Assembly: GCA_041662605.1 (NCBI GenBank)
Contig: JBAZSD010000009.1
Span: forward strand, 62,001 to 126,000
Length of the DNA: 64,000 bases
Direction of reading: 5' to 3'
DNA from: Desulfomonilaceae bacterium
GTDB lineage: Bacteria; Desulfobacterota; Desulfomonilia; Desulfomonilales; Desulfomonilaceae
The first letter of the stretch is position 1. Each line of letters begins with the position of its first letter. Shown here piece by piece: positions 19,626-27,561 of the stretch. The notes under the pieces are model-generated. The model did no database searches and had not been told where the DNA came from. It worked only from the letters and a program-made list of their open reading frames with translations. A program made the position numbers and the translations under genes.

Positions 19626-20627
19626 ATGATGGATCGTGAAGGCATGGTGAAGCCGAATTTGAGTCTTCGGAAAGAAAATGGATCGTCGGTCTATAGTTTC
19701 TTAGGGTTTTTGATATTAGGTATAATCGTTGTAGTGATAGTATTTTTCTTCCCGTGGGGGGAAATGCTAAAAGGAGGCCCGAATCCGGAACTGGCAGCAG
19801 CTAACCAGGCGATGTCCAAGAAGGAATTTGATAAGGCCCTTAAACTTTTTGATAAGTACATCACAGCCAATCCTGGAGATGCGGCCGGATACATTGGCAG
19901 ATCTAGGGTATACGTGCAACTTGGGGATCTTGGTCGAGCCGCTGAAGACGCCAAGGCGGCCGTAGCTAAGGATCCAAACAGCGCGCCGGCTTATGGCCAG
20001 GAGGCTATTGTTCTGAAGCTCAAGGGGCAGATGCCTGAAGCTCTCAAGGTTTTTACAAAGGCCATCCAGTTGGATCCCAAATACGCGTGGGCATATGCCC
20101 AAAGGGCTGATCTTTATTCCAGGGCTCAGGAAAATGATAAAGCCCTCAAAGATGTCAACAAGGCACTGGAATACAAACCTGGTTTTGTTGAAGGATACCG
20201 GATGCGGGCCTGGATTTTGAGTAGGATGGGAAAATGCAAGGACGCTTTTGATGATTTCCAGAAAGTGGCCAAAATGGGTCCCAATGACGCGTGGACGCTT
20301 CAAGACACAGCATGGTTTCTGCTTACATGCCCTGATGAAAATCTCCAGGATCCCACAAAGGCTATGGATCTAGCTAAAAAAGCCTTGGACATGATGGGAG
20401 CGCAGGACGGAGTATTCCAGGAGACTATAGCTGAAGCGTATTTCAAACAGGGTGACCCTCTGAAAGCTGCTGAACATCAGAAAAAAGCGTTGGAAATGGG
20501 TTCAAAAAAATGCCCGGACGAATCTTGTATAAAAGAGATGAAGGAACGGCTAAAGAAATATGAATTGGCTGGGAGGCAGGAAGTAAGGACCTCTTACGAA
20601 ATTTTGCCTCTTGACAGTAATCAATAG
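19626..20627 (+). CDS. Membrane-anchored tetratricopeptide repeat protein
   Basis: 333 residues. One N-terminal membrane segment at about 23-42 (FLGFLILGIIVVVIVFFFPWG) is followed by TPR units from about residue 55 to 300. Repeats with the usual W/L/G/Y-A-P spacing are visible, for example FDKALKLFDKYITANPGDAA, then GRAAEDAKAAVAKDPNSAPA and MPEALKVFTKAIQLDPKYAW. TPR domains bind partner proteins; no enzymatic domain is present. GAAGGAG lies about seven bases before the start codon at 19626; a second in-frame ATG follows immediately. The gene stands alone and ends at a strong bidirectional terminator. Function unknown. Confidence 0.85.
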   Translation: MMDREGMVKPNLSLRKENGSSVYSFLGFLILGIIVVVIVFFFPWGEMLKGGPNPELAAANQAMSKKEFDKALKLFDKYITANPGDAAGYIGRSRVYVQLGDLGRAAEDAKAAVAKDPNSAPAYGQEAIVLKLKGQMPEALKVFTKAIQLDPKYAWAYAQRADLYSRAQENDKALKDVNKALEYKPGFVEGYRMRAWILSRMGKCKDAFDDFQKVAKMGPNDAWTLQDTAWFLLTCPDENLQDPTKAMDLAKKALDMMGAQDGVFQETIAEAYFKQGDPLKAAEHQKKALEMGSKKCPDESCIKEMKERLKKYELAGRQEVRTSYEILPLDSNQ

Positions 20628-20680
20628 TCGTATTGCAATCAACCTATAAGTAGTAGAGCAATGTCCAGTAGGTAGGTATT

Positions 20681-20722
20681 AAAAAGGGACGCTTTTTTTA
20701 CAAAGCGTCCCTTTTTTTGAGT
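20681..20722. terminator. Strong bidirectional terminator
   Basis: AAAAAGGGACGCTTT at 20681-20695 pairs perfectly with AAAGCGTCCCTTTTT at 20702-20716, a 15-bp stem with a six-base loop, flanked by A and T runs on the two sides. It serves the TPR gene on the plus strand and the small exported-protein gene on the minus strand. Confidence 0.9.
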
Positions 20723-20725
20723 TAA

Positions 20726-20992
20726 TCATTTCAACGCTTCAAAACTGACGGCCCACTCCTCACCTTTTTGGTTCTTGAAATTCACTTTTACTGATTTTCC
20801 CAGCAATTTGGCGGCCTGGACCCTCTGTTCCTGGGCGACTCTACCAATTTTCTTGTCGCAGTCCTTTCCCAATAGGGTGACTGTGTTAAAATCCAGTCGT
20901 TCCAGTTTTCCGGAAAATTCGTAGGCGGTGGCGGCGCCTGCCCATGACAATAACAACGCTGTCAACAGCGCTCCTAAACCATATACTGACAT
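20726..20992 (-). CDS. Small exported protein of unknown function
   Basis: 88 residues from the ATG at 20992, chosen over an upstream in-frame ATG (21037) because GGAGG lies six bases before it. Residues 1-23 form a signal peptide (GLGALLTALLLSWAGAATAY) with a probable cleavage after ATA. The mature part of about 65 residues is basic and beta-rich (KLERLDFNTVTLLGKDCDKK, then KVNFKNQKGEEWAVSFEALK). I do not recognise a family. It shares the bidirectional terminator with the TPR gene. Confidence 0.65.
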   Translation of the reverse strand: MSVYGLGALLTALLLSWAGAATAYEFSGKLERLDFNTVTLLGKDCDKKIGRVAQEQRVQAAKLLGKSVKVNFKNQKGEEWAVSFEALK

Positions 20993-21210
20993 GTGTCCTC
21001 CATTTGTACCCAAATCACAGTTCCGCGAGGTAATCACCTCACGAGAAAAAAGAAAGCTTGTAAGCTCTTCTCACAATATTAGCTCATTAACCGCTATCTT
21101 TCAACAGATTAGCCTTATTCTCGAGAAAAAGTCGAGAATAAACATGAATCAGACAGCCTTGGACTGAATCTCGTAGTGGCCCTCTTAATGAACTCGTCAA
21201 GCAGGCTTAA

Positions 21211-22227
21211 TCACATTATGTTTCGGAGAAAACTGCTCGTTATGTAGATAAAGTTGGCTCGAATTCGCAGCCTCTTGGCGTGAAGCCTTGCAGGAAATGG
21301 GTAATATGGCGCAGCCGATTTTATAGCCTTAATAGCGGAATCGTCTAAAATGCTGTGCCCGGAAGAATCGAGCAGATTCACGTAAAGTAGTTCACCATTT
21401 TTCGCTATAGAAAATTCGACGGCCAAACTTCCGCCTACGCCGGAGTGAGCCGCTGATGTTGGGTAAACCCACACCCCCTGGATCTTTCTCTTGAGGTGAA
21501 GCATGTATGAGAAGAACTTATCTTCTCTTGTATTTATATCTACTACCGCCTCTTCGACATCTCCTTGAGGGAAAAAATCATTTGGGCCGGCGAATGAACT
21601 GGAAAGGCCTTTGGCTATTTCACCTGGAGTCGGCCTAAGATCTATATTCTTCTTATGATTCTTCTGCGGAGAATTCTGAGAACTCGATTCTTTCTCATGA
21701 ACTCTAGCTTTTTTTTGAACTCGTTCTTGTTGCAAGGCCTTCTTGGCGTCTTCCTCCGGGGCCTCGGATCTCTTCTTTATAAGGTCCTCTGGGGCCATAG
21801 GCGGCGAGAGTGAGGCCATTCGTCTCGGGGGTTCCTGCATAGATCCAATCGGAGGTTTTGGGGGAACAGGCATCTTCGGTAACCGCTGTTTCAATGCTGT
21901 ATGATCCCTGTCAGAAATTGCTGCGGCATCTTTTGGGGGCGGCTCCTTGCTGTTCCAGGATTCCTGAGGTTCTACCAATCTCACCTGCGTAATCTTCTCT
22001 CCGGGTTTGAGAAGCTCATTCTGGGGCTGGGCTCCAACAATCCTGGTCACTACGAAAAAAAGAAGCGCATGAATAAGAAAAGCAGTCAGTATACAATATT
22101 TAAGGATCCTCTCTGTTTCAGACTCGTCAATAGCTAAAGTTGACGGGAGAGCCAGACGTTCCGGCTCTAGGCCGTCCGCCAAATCCAAATCCATGTCGTT
22201 TTCCGGAAGAGTTTCCTCAAGCCTCAT
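21211..22227 (-). CDS. TonB-like energy transducer / TonB C-terminal domain protein
   Basis: 338 residues. The cytoplasmic N-terminus is about 42 residues, followed by one membrane segment (YCILTAFLIHALLFFVVTRI), a long Pro/Lys/Glu-rich periplasmic linker (about 75-215), and a C-terminal domain of about 100 residues with YMLHLKRKIQGVWVYP, GGSLAVEFSIAKNGELL and the helix-strand end typical of TonB_C. Such proteins carry proton-motive-force energy to outer-membrane receptors. No ExbB/ExbD genes lie nearby and the membrane segment lacks an obvious SxxxH motif, so a TolA-like or other envelope role is possible. Confidence 0.75.
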   Translation of the reverse strand: MRLEETLPENDMDLDLADGLEPERLALPSTLAIDESETERILKYCILTAFLIHALLFFVVTRIVGAQPQNELLKPGEKITQVRLVEPQESWNSKEPPPKDAAAISDRDHTALKQRLPKMPVPPKPPIGSMQEPPRRMASLSPPMAPEDLIKKRSEAPEEDAKKALQQERVQKKARVHEKESSSQNSPQKNHKKNIDLRPTPGEIAKGLSSSFAGPNDFFPQGDVEEAVVDINTREDKFFSYMLHLKRKIQGVWVYPTSAAHSGVGGSLAVEFSIAKNGELLYVNLLDSSGHSILDDSAIKAIKSAAPYYPFPARLHAKRLRIRANFIYITSSFLRNIM

Positions 22228-22435
22228 ATTAAACAGTCATTTGTAAAACATACTGGGATGGGGCTCCTATTTCTAAAGCCCGGTACTTTATAGTCTAATA
22301 ATTGTATCAAAAAGATGTAACTATAATAAACAGTTTTCGGGTTTTAGCAATCCAAAATAACAAGTTTTATCCGATTCAAATCCATGGTGTCAATATCTGA
22401 GTATAATGCCACATATTAACTACCTAAACTTGATT

Positions 22436-23296
22436 TCAGGATTCTTGGACTCTGCTGTCATCCTTGATCCTGTGTTCATTACTAGCGTAGCAATACACAC
22501 AATTGTGATCGCATGTATTGTATTCCCCTATATCAATAGAATAGTCGCATCGGCAACCTTTCCTTGTGGGTCGACTCTTGACGTTCGCCAAGCGCTCCAA
22601 CTTGTTGGAAGCAGTAACGACTCGCTTCAGGAATTGTCTGTCAATACATCTGGCGGAACCGATCGGTCCTTGAGAAAGGAAGTCATGTGCGCAGGACAAC
22701 ATCCTGATCCCATGTTCAGACGCGACATCAGCCAACTCTAAAGCAAGTTTTACGGCTTCCTCCTGTGTTGGTTCATGATGATCAGGTAAGTGATTTCGCA
22801 TTTTAGCTTTCGTTTTTTTATAGTAATCGCAAAAACTGAATATACATTCGTCAACCAGTGGTCCCATTATACCGCATAATTTCCTAAAGTTGTTGATATG
22901 CCATGACCTATTCAGGGTCTCAGTCAATATAATGGTATCGTAACGCCATCGAAGCGCGCTTGAACCGTAACGGTCAAACAGATGTTCCAGAGTTCTCATA
23001 GTAAGACCAATTTCAGGAACATTAGGTTCCACAAGTTTAGGATAATTGTTCACCGTATATAGAAATGTGAAATCATAACCTCTAGTTGAGATTTCATCCA
23101 AATAACGCGTAAGAGGCGCTGAGTTTTTTGTCCAAAAAATGATGGCGATAACATTTTCTGGCGCCAATGACACTGATCTAAGCTTATTGTTGAAAGGAGA
23201 ACCGACATGCGCCACCCCTTCCCGCAATCGATTTATGAGCCAATCGGAGTGAAAAGCTGGAATGTCCGTCCTGCGACTTGCTGAAATAATTTTCAT
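22436..23296 (-). CDS. DUF1848 family protein with C-terminal iron-sulfur-type cysteine motif
   Basis: 286 residues. It begins KIISASRRTDIPAFHSDWL, the DUF1848 hallmark, and ends with a Cys-rich segment CRCDYSIDIGEYNTCDHNCV followed by YCYA. The CxxxCxxC-like arrangement resembles the metal-binding region of radical SAM/spore photolyase relatives, and an Fe-S cluster is likely but not proven. The enzymatic role of the family is unknown to me. It stands alone upstream of the divergent recA gene. Confidence 0.8.
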   Translation of the reverse strand: MKIISASRRTDIPAFHSDWLINRLREGVAHVGSPFNNKLRSVSLAPENVIAIIFWTKNSAPLTRYLDEISTRGYDFTFLYTVNNYPKLVEPNVPEIGLTMRTLEHLFDRYGSSALRWRYDTIILTETLNRSWHINNFRKLCGIMGPLVDECIFSFCDYYKKTKAKMRNHLPDHHEPTQEEAVKLALELADVASEHGIRMLSCAHDFLSQGPIGSARCIDRQFLKRVVTASNKLERLANVKSRPTRKGCRCDYSIDIGEYNTCDHNCVYCYASNEHRIKDDSRVQES

Positions 23297-23480
23297 GAAA
23301 ATATAGGAACCATTTGTAGGATCGGTGTATTATAGTGATCTAAGATTATATTCTCAGTAGACCGTTAATCCTGGAAGCTAAAAAATCACCAGGGGTTGTA
23401 ACGCTTTCGAATCGTCTTTTCACAAAGTAGCGAGGGCGCTATATTGTTACTGTTTGTCGAAAAGTTTGAAAGGATCGTAA

Positions 23481-24584
23481 ATGGCCAAGAGCAAGAAATC
23501 AACTGAATCTATTGAAGGAGCTAAGCCCGAAACTGAACGTTCAAGGGCCGTCGAACTTGCTGTGACCCAGATAGAGAAACAATTTGGACGCGGTTCAATA
23601 ATGAAACTCGGACACGCTGGGGTGATACCGGATGTTAAGGCTATTTCTACGGGTTCACTAGGACTAGACCTGGCCATAGGGATTGGAGGAATTCCTCAGG
23701 GAAGGATTGTAGAAGTTTTTGGCCCTGAATCCTCTGGGAAGACTACTCTCTGCCTTCACGTGATAGCGGAAGCCCAGAAAACAGGTGGGTTTGCCGCGTT
23801 TGTAGACGCTGAACACGCGCTGGATGTGCATTACGCCAAGCGGCTGGGTGTGAAGACTGACGAGTTACTTGTTTCACAGCCGGACACGGGAGAACAGGCC
23901 CTGGAGATTACGGAAATACTTGTCCGTTCAGGAGCCATGGACGTTATCGTGATAGACTCCGTAGCGGCTTTGGTTCCAAAAGCTGAAATCGAAGGGGAAA
24001 TGGGTGACTCTCATATGGGGCTGCAAGCGAGGCTAATGTCTCAAGCCTTGCGGAAGCTCACAGCGGCCATTTCAAGATCCAACACCTCAGTAATATTTAC
24101 GAACCAGATCCGTCAAAAAATTGGGGTCATGTTTGGTAACCCCGAAACAACCACTGGTGGGAACGCCCTGAAATTTTATGCTTCTGTAAGGCTGGACATT
24201 CGCAGGATAGGCCAAATCAAGGAAGGTGAGAATATCACCGGTTCCAGAACAAGAGTGAAAGTCGTGAAGAACAAGATGGCCCCGCCCTTTAGGCAGGTCG
24301 AATTCGACATCATGTACAATGAAGGAATCTCCGCTGCTGGAGAAATATTGGATCTTGCTGTAGAAAGCGGAATCGTAGAAAAGTCCGGAGCGTGGTATTC
24401 TTACGGTGACGATAGAATTGGGCAAGGCAGGGAAAATGTTAAGGGATTCCTGAGAGAAAATCCTGAAATATTGGCGGATGTCAGGAAGAAAATTCTAGAA
24501 TCCCACCGAACTGTATCCAATTCGCATGAACTACCCGAAGTTGAAACGTCAGTGTCAGAGGCTCAACCATCCGAAGAATTCTGA
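23481..24584 (+). CDS. recA: Recombinase RecA
   Basis: 367 residues, full length. Walker A is GPESSGKTTLCLHVIAEAQ; other signatures are FVDAEHALDVHYAKRLGV, IDSVAALVPKAEIEGEMGDS, the L2 region (FTNQIRQKIGVMFGNPETTT), and ALKFYASVRLDIRR. RecA forms filaments on single-stranded DNA for homologous recombination and the SOS response. An AAAGGATCG ribosome-binding region precedes the ATG. The acidic C-terminal tail is normal. No SOS box could be identified upstream without knowing the lineage's LexA site. Confidence 0.98.
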   Translation: MAKSKKSTESIEGAKPETERSRAVELAVTQIEKQFGRGSIMKLGHAGVIPDVKAISTGSLGLDLAIGIGGIPQGRIVEVFGPESSGKTTLCLHVIAEAQKTGGFAAFVDAEHALDVHYAKRLGVKTDELLVSQPDTGEQALEITEILVRSGAMDVIVIDSVAALVPKAEIEGEMGDSHMGLQARLMSQALRKLTAAISRSNTSVIFTNQIRQKIGVMFGNPETTTGGNALKFYASVRLDIRRIGQIKEGENITGSRTRVKVVKNKMAPPFRQVEFDIMYNEGISAAGEILDLAVESGIVEKSGAWYSYGDDRIGQGRENVKGFLRENPEILADVRKKILESHRTVSNSHELPEVETSVSEAQPSEEF

Positions 24585-24695
24585 TTTTCCGGCAAGAAGG
24601 AGAACGTCTTTTTCGATCAATGTTTTTGAGGTTCTGGATGTCTCAGGTATCTAGGGCCGGCATAAATCAGTCCAGGCAACTGGGAGGAAAGATCA

Positions 24696-25082
24696 GTGAA
24701 CGAATTCAAAGTTTTGTTGGTGGATGACGAAACAGACTTTGTAGAGACTCTTGTTAAGAGATTGAGAAAACGAAAACTTGACGTAAGGTCGGCGTCCAGC
24801 GGCCAAAAGGCCCTGGAACTTCTTGGAGAATCACCATCCGACGTGGTAGTTCTAGATGTAAAGATGCCGGACATGGACGGAATCGAAACACTTAGGAGAA
24901 TCAAAAAGATTGCGCCTTCCGTTGAAGTTATCATGTTGACAGGCCACGCTAATGTTGAAGTAGCAATACAGGGAATGGAATTAGGGGCCTTCGACTATTT
25001 AATGAAACCGATAGACATTGATGACCTGCTGTACAAGCTTCAGGACGCATATAAGAAAAAGTGCTACGGTACGGGTAACTAA
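24696..25082 (+). CDS. Stand-alone response regulator receiver protein
   Basis: 128 residues, a single receiver domain with no output domain. Acidic pocket DD at 10-11, phosphoacceptor Asp at about residue 54 in VVVLDVKMPDMDG, Thr in MLTGHA and Lys in YLMKP are all present, so it should be phosphorylated by a histidine kinase. The start is GTG at 24696 with GGGAGG eight bases upstream. No kinase gene lies in the window. It is the gene immediately upstream of the TauE/SafE permease and may act with it, but about 300 bases and a weak hairpin separate them. Confidence 0.88.
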   Translation: MNEFKVLLVDDETDFVETLVKRLRKRKLDVRSASSGQKALELLGESPSDVVVLDVKMPDMDGIETLRRIKKIAPSVEVIMLTGHANVEVAIQGMELGAFDYLMKPIDIDDLLYKLQDAYKKKCYGTGN

Positions 25083-25089
25083 CCCGACG

Positions 25090-25131
25090 AGCGCTCACAT
25101 ATTGATATAATTATTAGTAGAGAGCGCTTTA
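25090..25131 (+). terminator. Weak terminator-like hairpin after the response regulator
   Basis: AGCGCTC at 25090-25096 can pair with GAGCGCT at 25122-25128, with a long AT-rich loop and only a short T run. It could also be an operator-like inverted repeat. Confidence 0.35.
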
Positions 25132-25379
25132 GCCCGTCCTGGAAAAGCCTAAAGGTCTTGATTTACTCAAATCCGATACCTGATTGTACTTTTCCATTCT
25201 GTAAAAATTATTGACACCAACGGTTTTGTCCTAACGACAACTCGTCTGACCGACCATCTAAATCTCCCCATCATTCTAATAAGTTAAACCTCACGAAAAC
25301 TCCTTGTTCGGGGCATGACTATTGCACACCTGTTCTAGAATCAAAGGATAAGTAATCCAGAAGATGGAGGATCAAACTA

Positions 25380-26654
25380 ATGAAGTGGGGCAGACAACTT
25401 TATAGGATGTTAATGGAGGCCTCCATGGCCCACGCAAAGTGGGATTATGAGATGTCCATGAATATCCTGAAGGACAAAAAAAGGCTTCGGATTCTTGCGC
25501 TAATGTTGATTCCAGCGGCGTTGACAGGCTTGGCGCTCGCTAGTGATCAGTATCTCGGGGGTGAAAAAGCATACCAGCCATCCTATTACAACCCTACAAT
25601 CTTTCTAGTTTCAATGGCGGTAGGTTTATGCGCCGGCTTGATCACAGGATGCATCGGCGCCGGCGGAGGCTTTGTCATTACTCCTGCTCTTATGAGTATA
25701 GGGGTTAAAGGAATATTGGCAGTGGGAACCGACCTTTTCCACATTTTCGCCAAGGCCATCATGGGTACAGTCGTGCACAAGAAACTCGGAAACGTTTCGG
25801 TTTCGCTTGCCATAGCCTTTCTTGTGGGCTCAGGACTTGGGGTTACCGGCGGGGGCTATATAAATAGAGCTATCTATGAATACAATCCGGTGCTGAGCGA
25901 CTTGTTCATCAGCATCGTTTATGTAGTACTACTGGGTTTTTTAGGATTTTATGCGCTCATAGACTTTCTGAAATTGAGAAAATCTGAAGGTGATGTTGGG
26001 GCTCACGGGGGAGAAAGCGCGCATGGAGAAGCCGCAGCTTCAGGTAAAGTTGGTCTCCCGGCAAAGCTGCAAGCAGCTAAAATCCCTCCTTTGATCACAT
26101 TTGACGAAGATCTCACCCCTGGAGGCAAAAAGATCCCCGCTCTTTTTGTAGCAATCTGCGGAGGAATTGTTGGTTTTGCCGCCGCTATAATGGGCGTAGG
26201 CGGAGGGTTTCTCACTTTTCCCATATTCGTTTACGTTTTGGGTGTTTCCTCTTTCACTACAGTTGGAACTGACATTCTCCAGATTATCTTCACTGCCGGC
26301 TATGCAGCCATTTTTCAATATGCTGTGTATGGATTCATTTTTTACACACTTGCCATGGGTATGCTTCTCGGATCCCTGATAGGGATTCAAGTTGGAGCCT
26401 TAACTACCAAAGTGGTTAAAGGAATTCATATAAGGGGATTTTACGCCATCACAATTCTGGCGGGTTTTATAAACAGATTCTTCGCCATGCCCGAAAAACT
26501 GAAAAAAATGGAAATTATCGATATTTCCGGATCGTTAGCCCTGGGGATAGAATTCGTTGGAGCAATTATATTCTGGATCGTTATCGGCGTCTTTGGAGTG
26601 TGGGTTATAAGCAAGTTCATAGCGGGAACCAAGACGCTTAGAGGGGAGGTTTAG
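25380..26654 (+). CDS. TauE/SafE family sulfite/sulfate exporter-permease
   Basis: 424 residues, larger than typical TauE (about 250-300) because of an N-terminal extension with an extra membrane segment and a central cytoplasmic loop (about 200-245, His/Gly/Ala-rich). The two inverted-repeat halves are plain: GLITGCIGAGGGFVITPALM followed by a GTDLFHI motif, and GFAAAIMGVGGGFLTFPIFV followed by GTDILQII. The family moves sulfur-containing or organic anions across the inner membrane; in sulfate reducers such large forms are often called sulfate permeases, but the substrate here is inferred. It lies three bases upstream of the next gene, so the two form an operon. Confidence 0.85.
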   Translation: MKWGRQLYRMLMEASMAHAKWDYEMSMNILKDKKRLRILALMLIPAALTGLALASDQYLGGEKAYQPSYYNPTIFLVSMAVGLCAGLITGCIGAGGGFVITPALMSIGVKGILAVGTDLFHIFAKAIMGTVVHKKLGNVSVSLAIAFLVGSGLGVTGGGYINRAIYEYNPVLSDLFISIVYVVLLGFLGFYALIDFLKLRKSEGDVGAHGGESAHGEAAASGKVGLPAKLQAAKIPPLITFDEDLTPGGKKIPALFVAICGGIVGFAAAIMGVGGGFLTFPIFVYVLGVSSFTTVGTDILQIIFTAGYAAIFQYAVYGFIFYTLAMGMLLGSLIGIQVGALTTKVVKGIHIRGFYAITILAGFINRFFAMPEKLKKMEIIDISGSLALGIEFVGAIIFWIVIGVFGVWVISKFIAGTKTLRGEV

Positions 26655-26657
26655 ATC

Positions 26658-27368
26658 ATGCTGGTACGTGATAAGAAACACTTTGTAAAAGGGCTCGTAT
26701 TGGCGATAAGTTTTCTCGTGGTCCTAGGGATCATGTTTACGCCAAATTTTGGGAACAATAAGAACGCTCTTGAAGCCTCAGATCAGCTATTTAACACGAT
26801 AGCCAAGGGTTCGACATATTTCATACCAGATCTGCAAAAAAAGAATCAGGAATTTATGGGAAGGACATTCAAGGTCGACATAAAGCTCAAGACATCGGAA
26901 TTGGGTCAGCGTACGGCGAAGGTTTTCAAAACTGCAGGGGCGAAAATAACTGGAGAAGGGGCTCAACTAGAGGTTTCAGGTGATTTAGGAGAAGTCCTTG
27001 GCGCTGCTATTAGTGACTCCGGCGCCATGTTCCACAACCGTGACTCTGAACTCTCAGCCAAGTATGGTTTGCAGGGACTCGATGTCATGGCCGCATGGTG
27101 GAATGGGCTCAAAGATGTAAACAAGGATCTGACCCGTCAGAAGCGATTCAAGGAAGCGGCCTTTGTTGATACGGTAATAAAAAGGGGTGTAGAAGTCGGT
27201 TACAACTTCTTTGGCATTGAGGCTGGAAGCGCTGTGTCAAAGGCTGGTATGCTGTCGTTTTCTCTTGTTTTTTACGTAATCTACACATTATGGTGGGGCA
27301 TTGCCATTTTGTTTCTGTTTGAAGGCATAGGCCTGGAAATGAAGGCAGGAGGGAAAAAAGAGCATTAG
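26658..27368 (+). CDS. Membrane protein of unknown function, partner of the TauE/SafE permease
   Basis: 236 residues. It has an N-terminal membrane segment (about 12-27), an extracytoplasmic domain of about 170 residues without cysteines, and a C-terminal membrane segment (about 205-225, SFSLVFYVIYTLWWGIAILF). I do not recognise a named domain. The gene follows the permease after three bases with GGGAGG in the permease's last codons, so they are surely co-translated. The arrangement suggests an accessory subunit that shapes a substrate path or links the permease to another complex. A terminator follows. Confidence 0.7.
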   Translation: MLVRDKKHFVKGLVLAISFLVVLGIMFTPNFGNNKNALEASDQLFNTIAKGSTYFIPDLQKKNQEFMGRTFKVDIKLKTSELGQRTAKVFKTAGAKITGEGAQLEVSGDLGEVLGAAISDSGAMFHNRDSELSAKYGLQGLDVMAAWWNGLKDVNKDLTRQKRFKEAAFVDTVIKRGVEVGYNFFGIEAGSAVSKAGMLSFSLVFYVIYTLWWGIAILFLFEGIGLEMKAGGKKEH

Positions 27369-27397
27369 AATTTGCAAACAGGCCCCTCGAAAAACGA

Positions 27398-27429
27398 GGA
27401 GTCGCTCAACACTTTGGGGCGACTCCTTT
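27398..27429 (+). terminator. Rho-independent terminator after the permease operon
   Basis: GGAGTCGC at 27398-27405 pairs with GCGACTCC at 27419-27426, followed by TTT. A second small hairpin (CCTCG-AAAAA-CGAGG) lies directly upstream. Confidence 0.7.
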
Positions 27430-27561
27430 CCTTCTGCAAATTATATCCGCGAATTTCCGGAAAAATTTCGACCTGACCATTGCAGCGCAGTTCGATTTTA
27501 ATCGAGACTCACGGCAATATATTTTTTGTTCCCTTGAGAGCGAATTGAGGCCGCTAATATT

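Noticed and set aside
23297..23480. SOS box upstream of recA
   Set aside because: LexA sites differ between bacterial groups and no lexA gene is visible; no clear palindrome was found.
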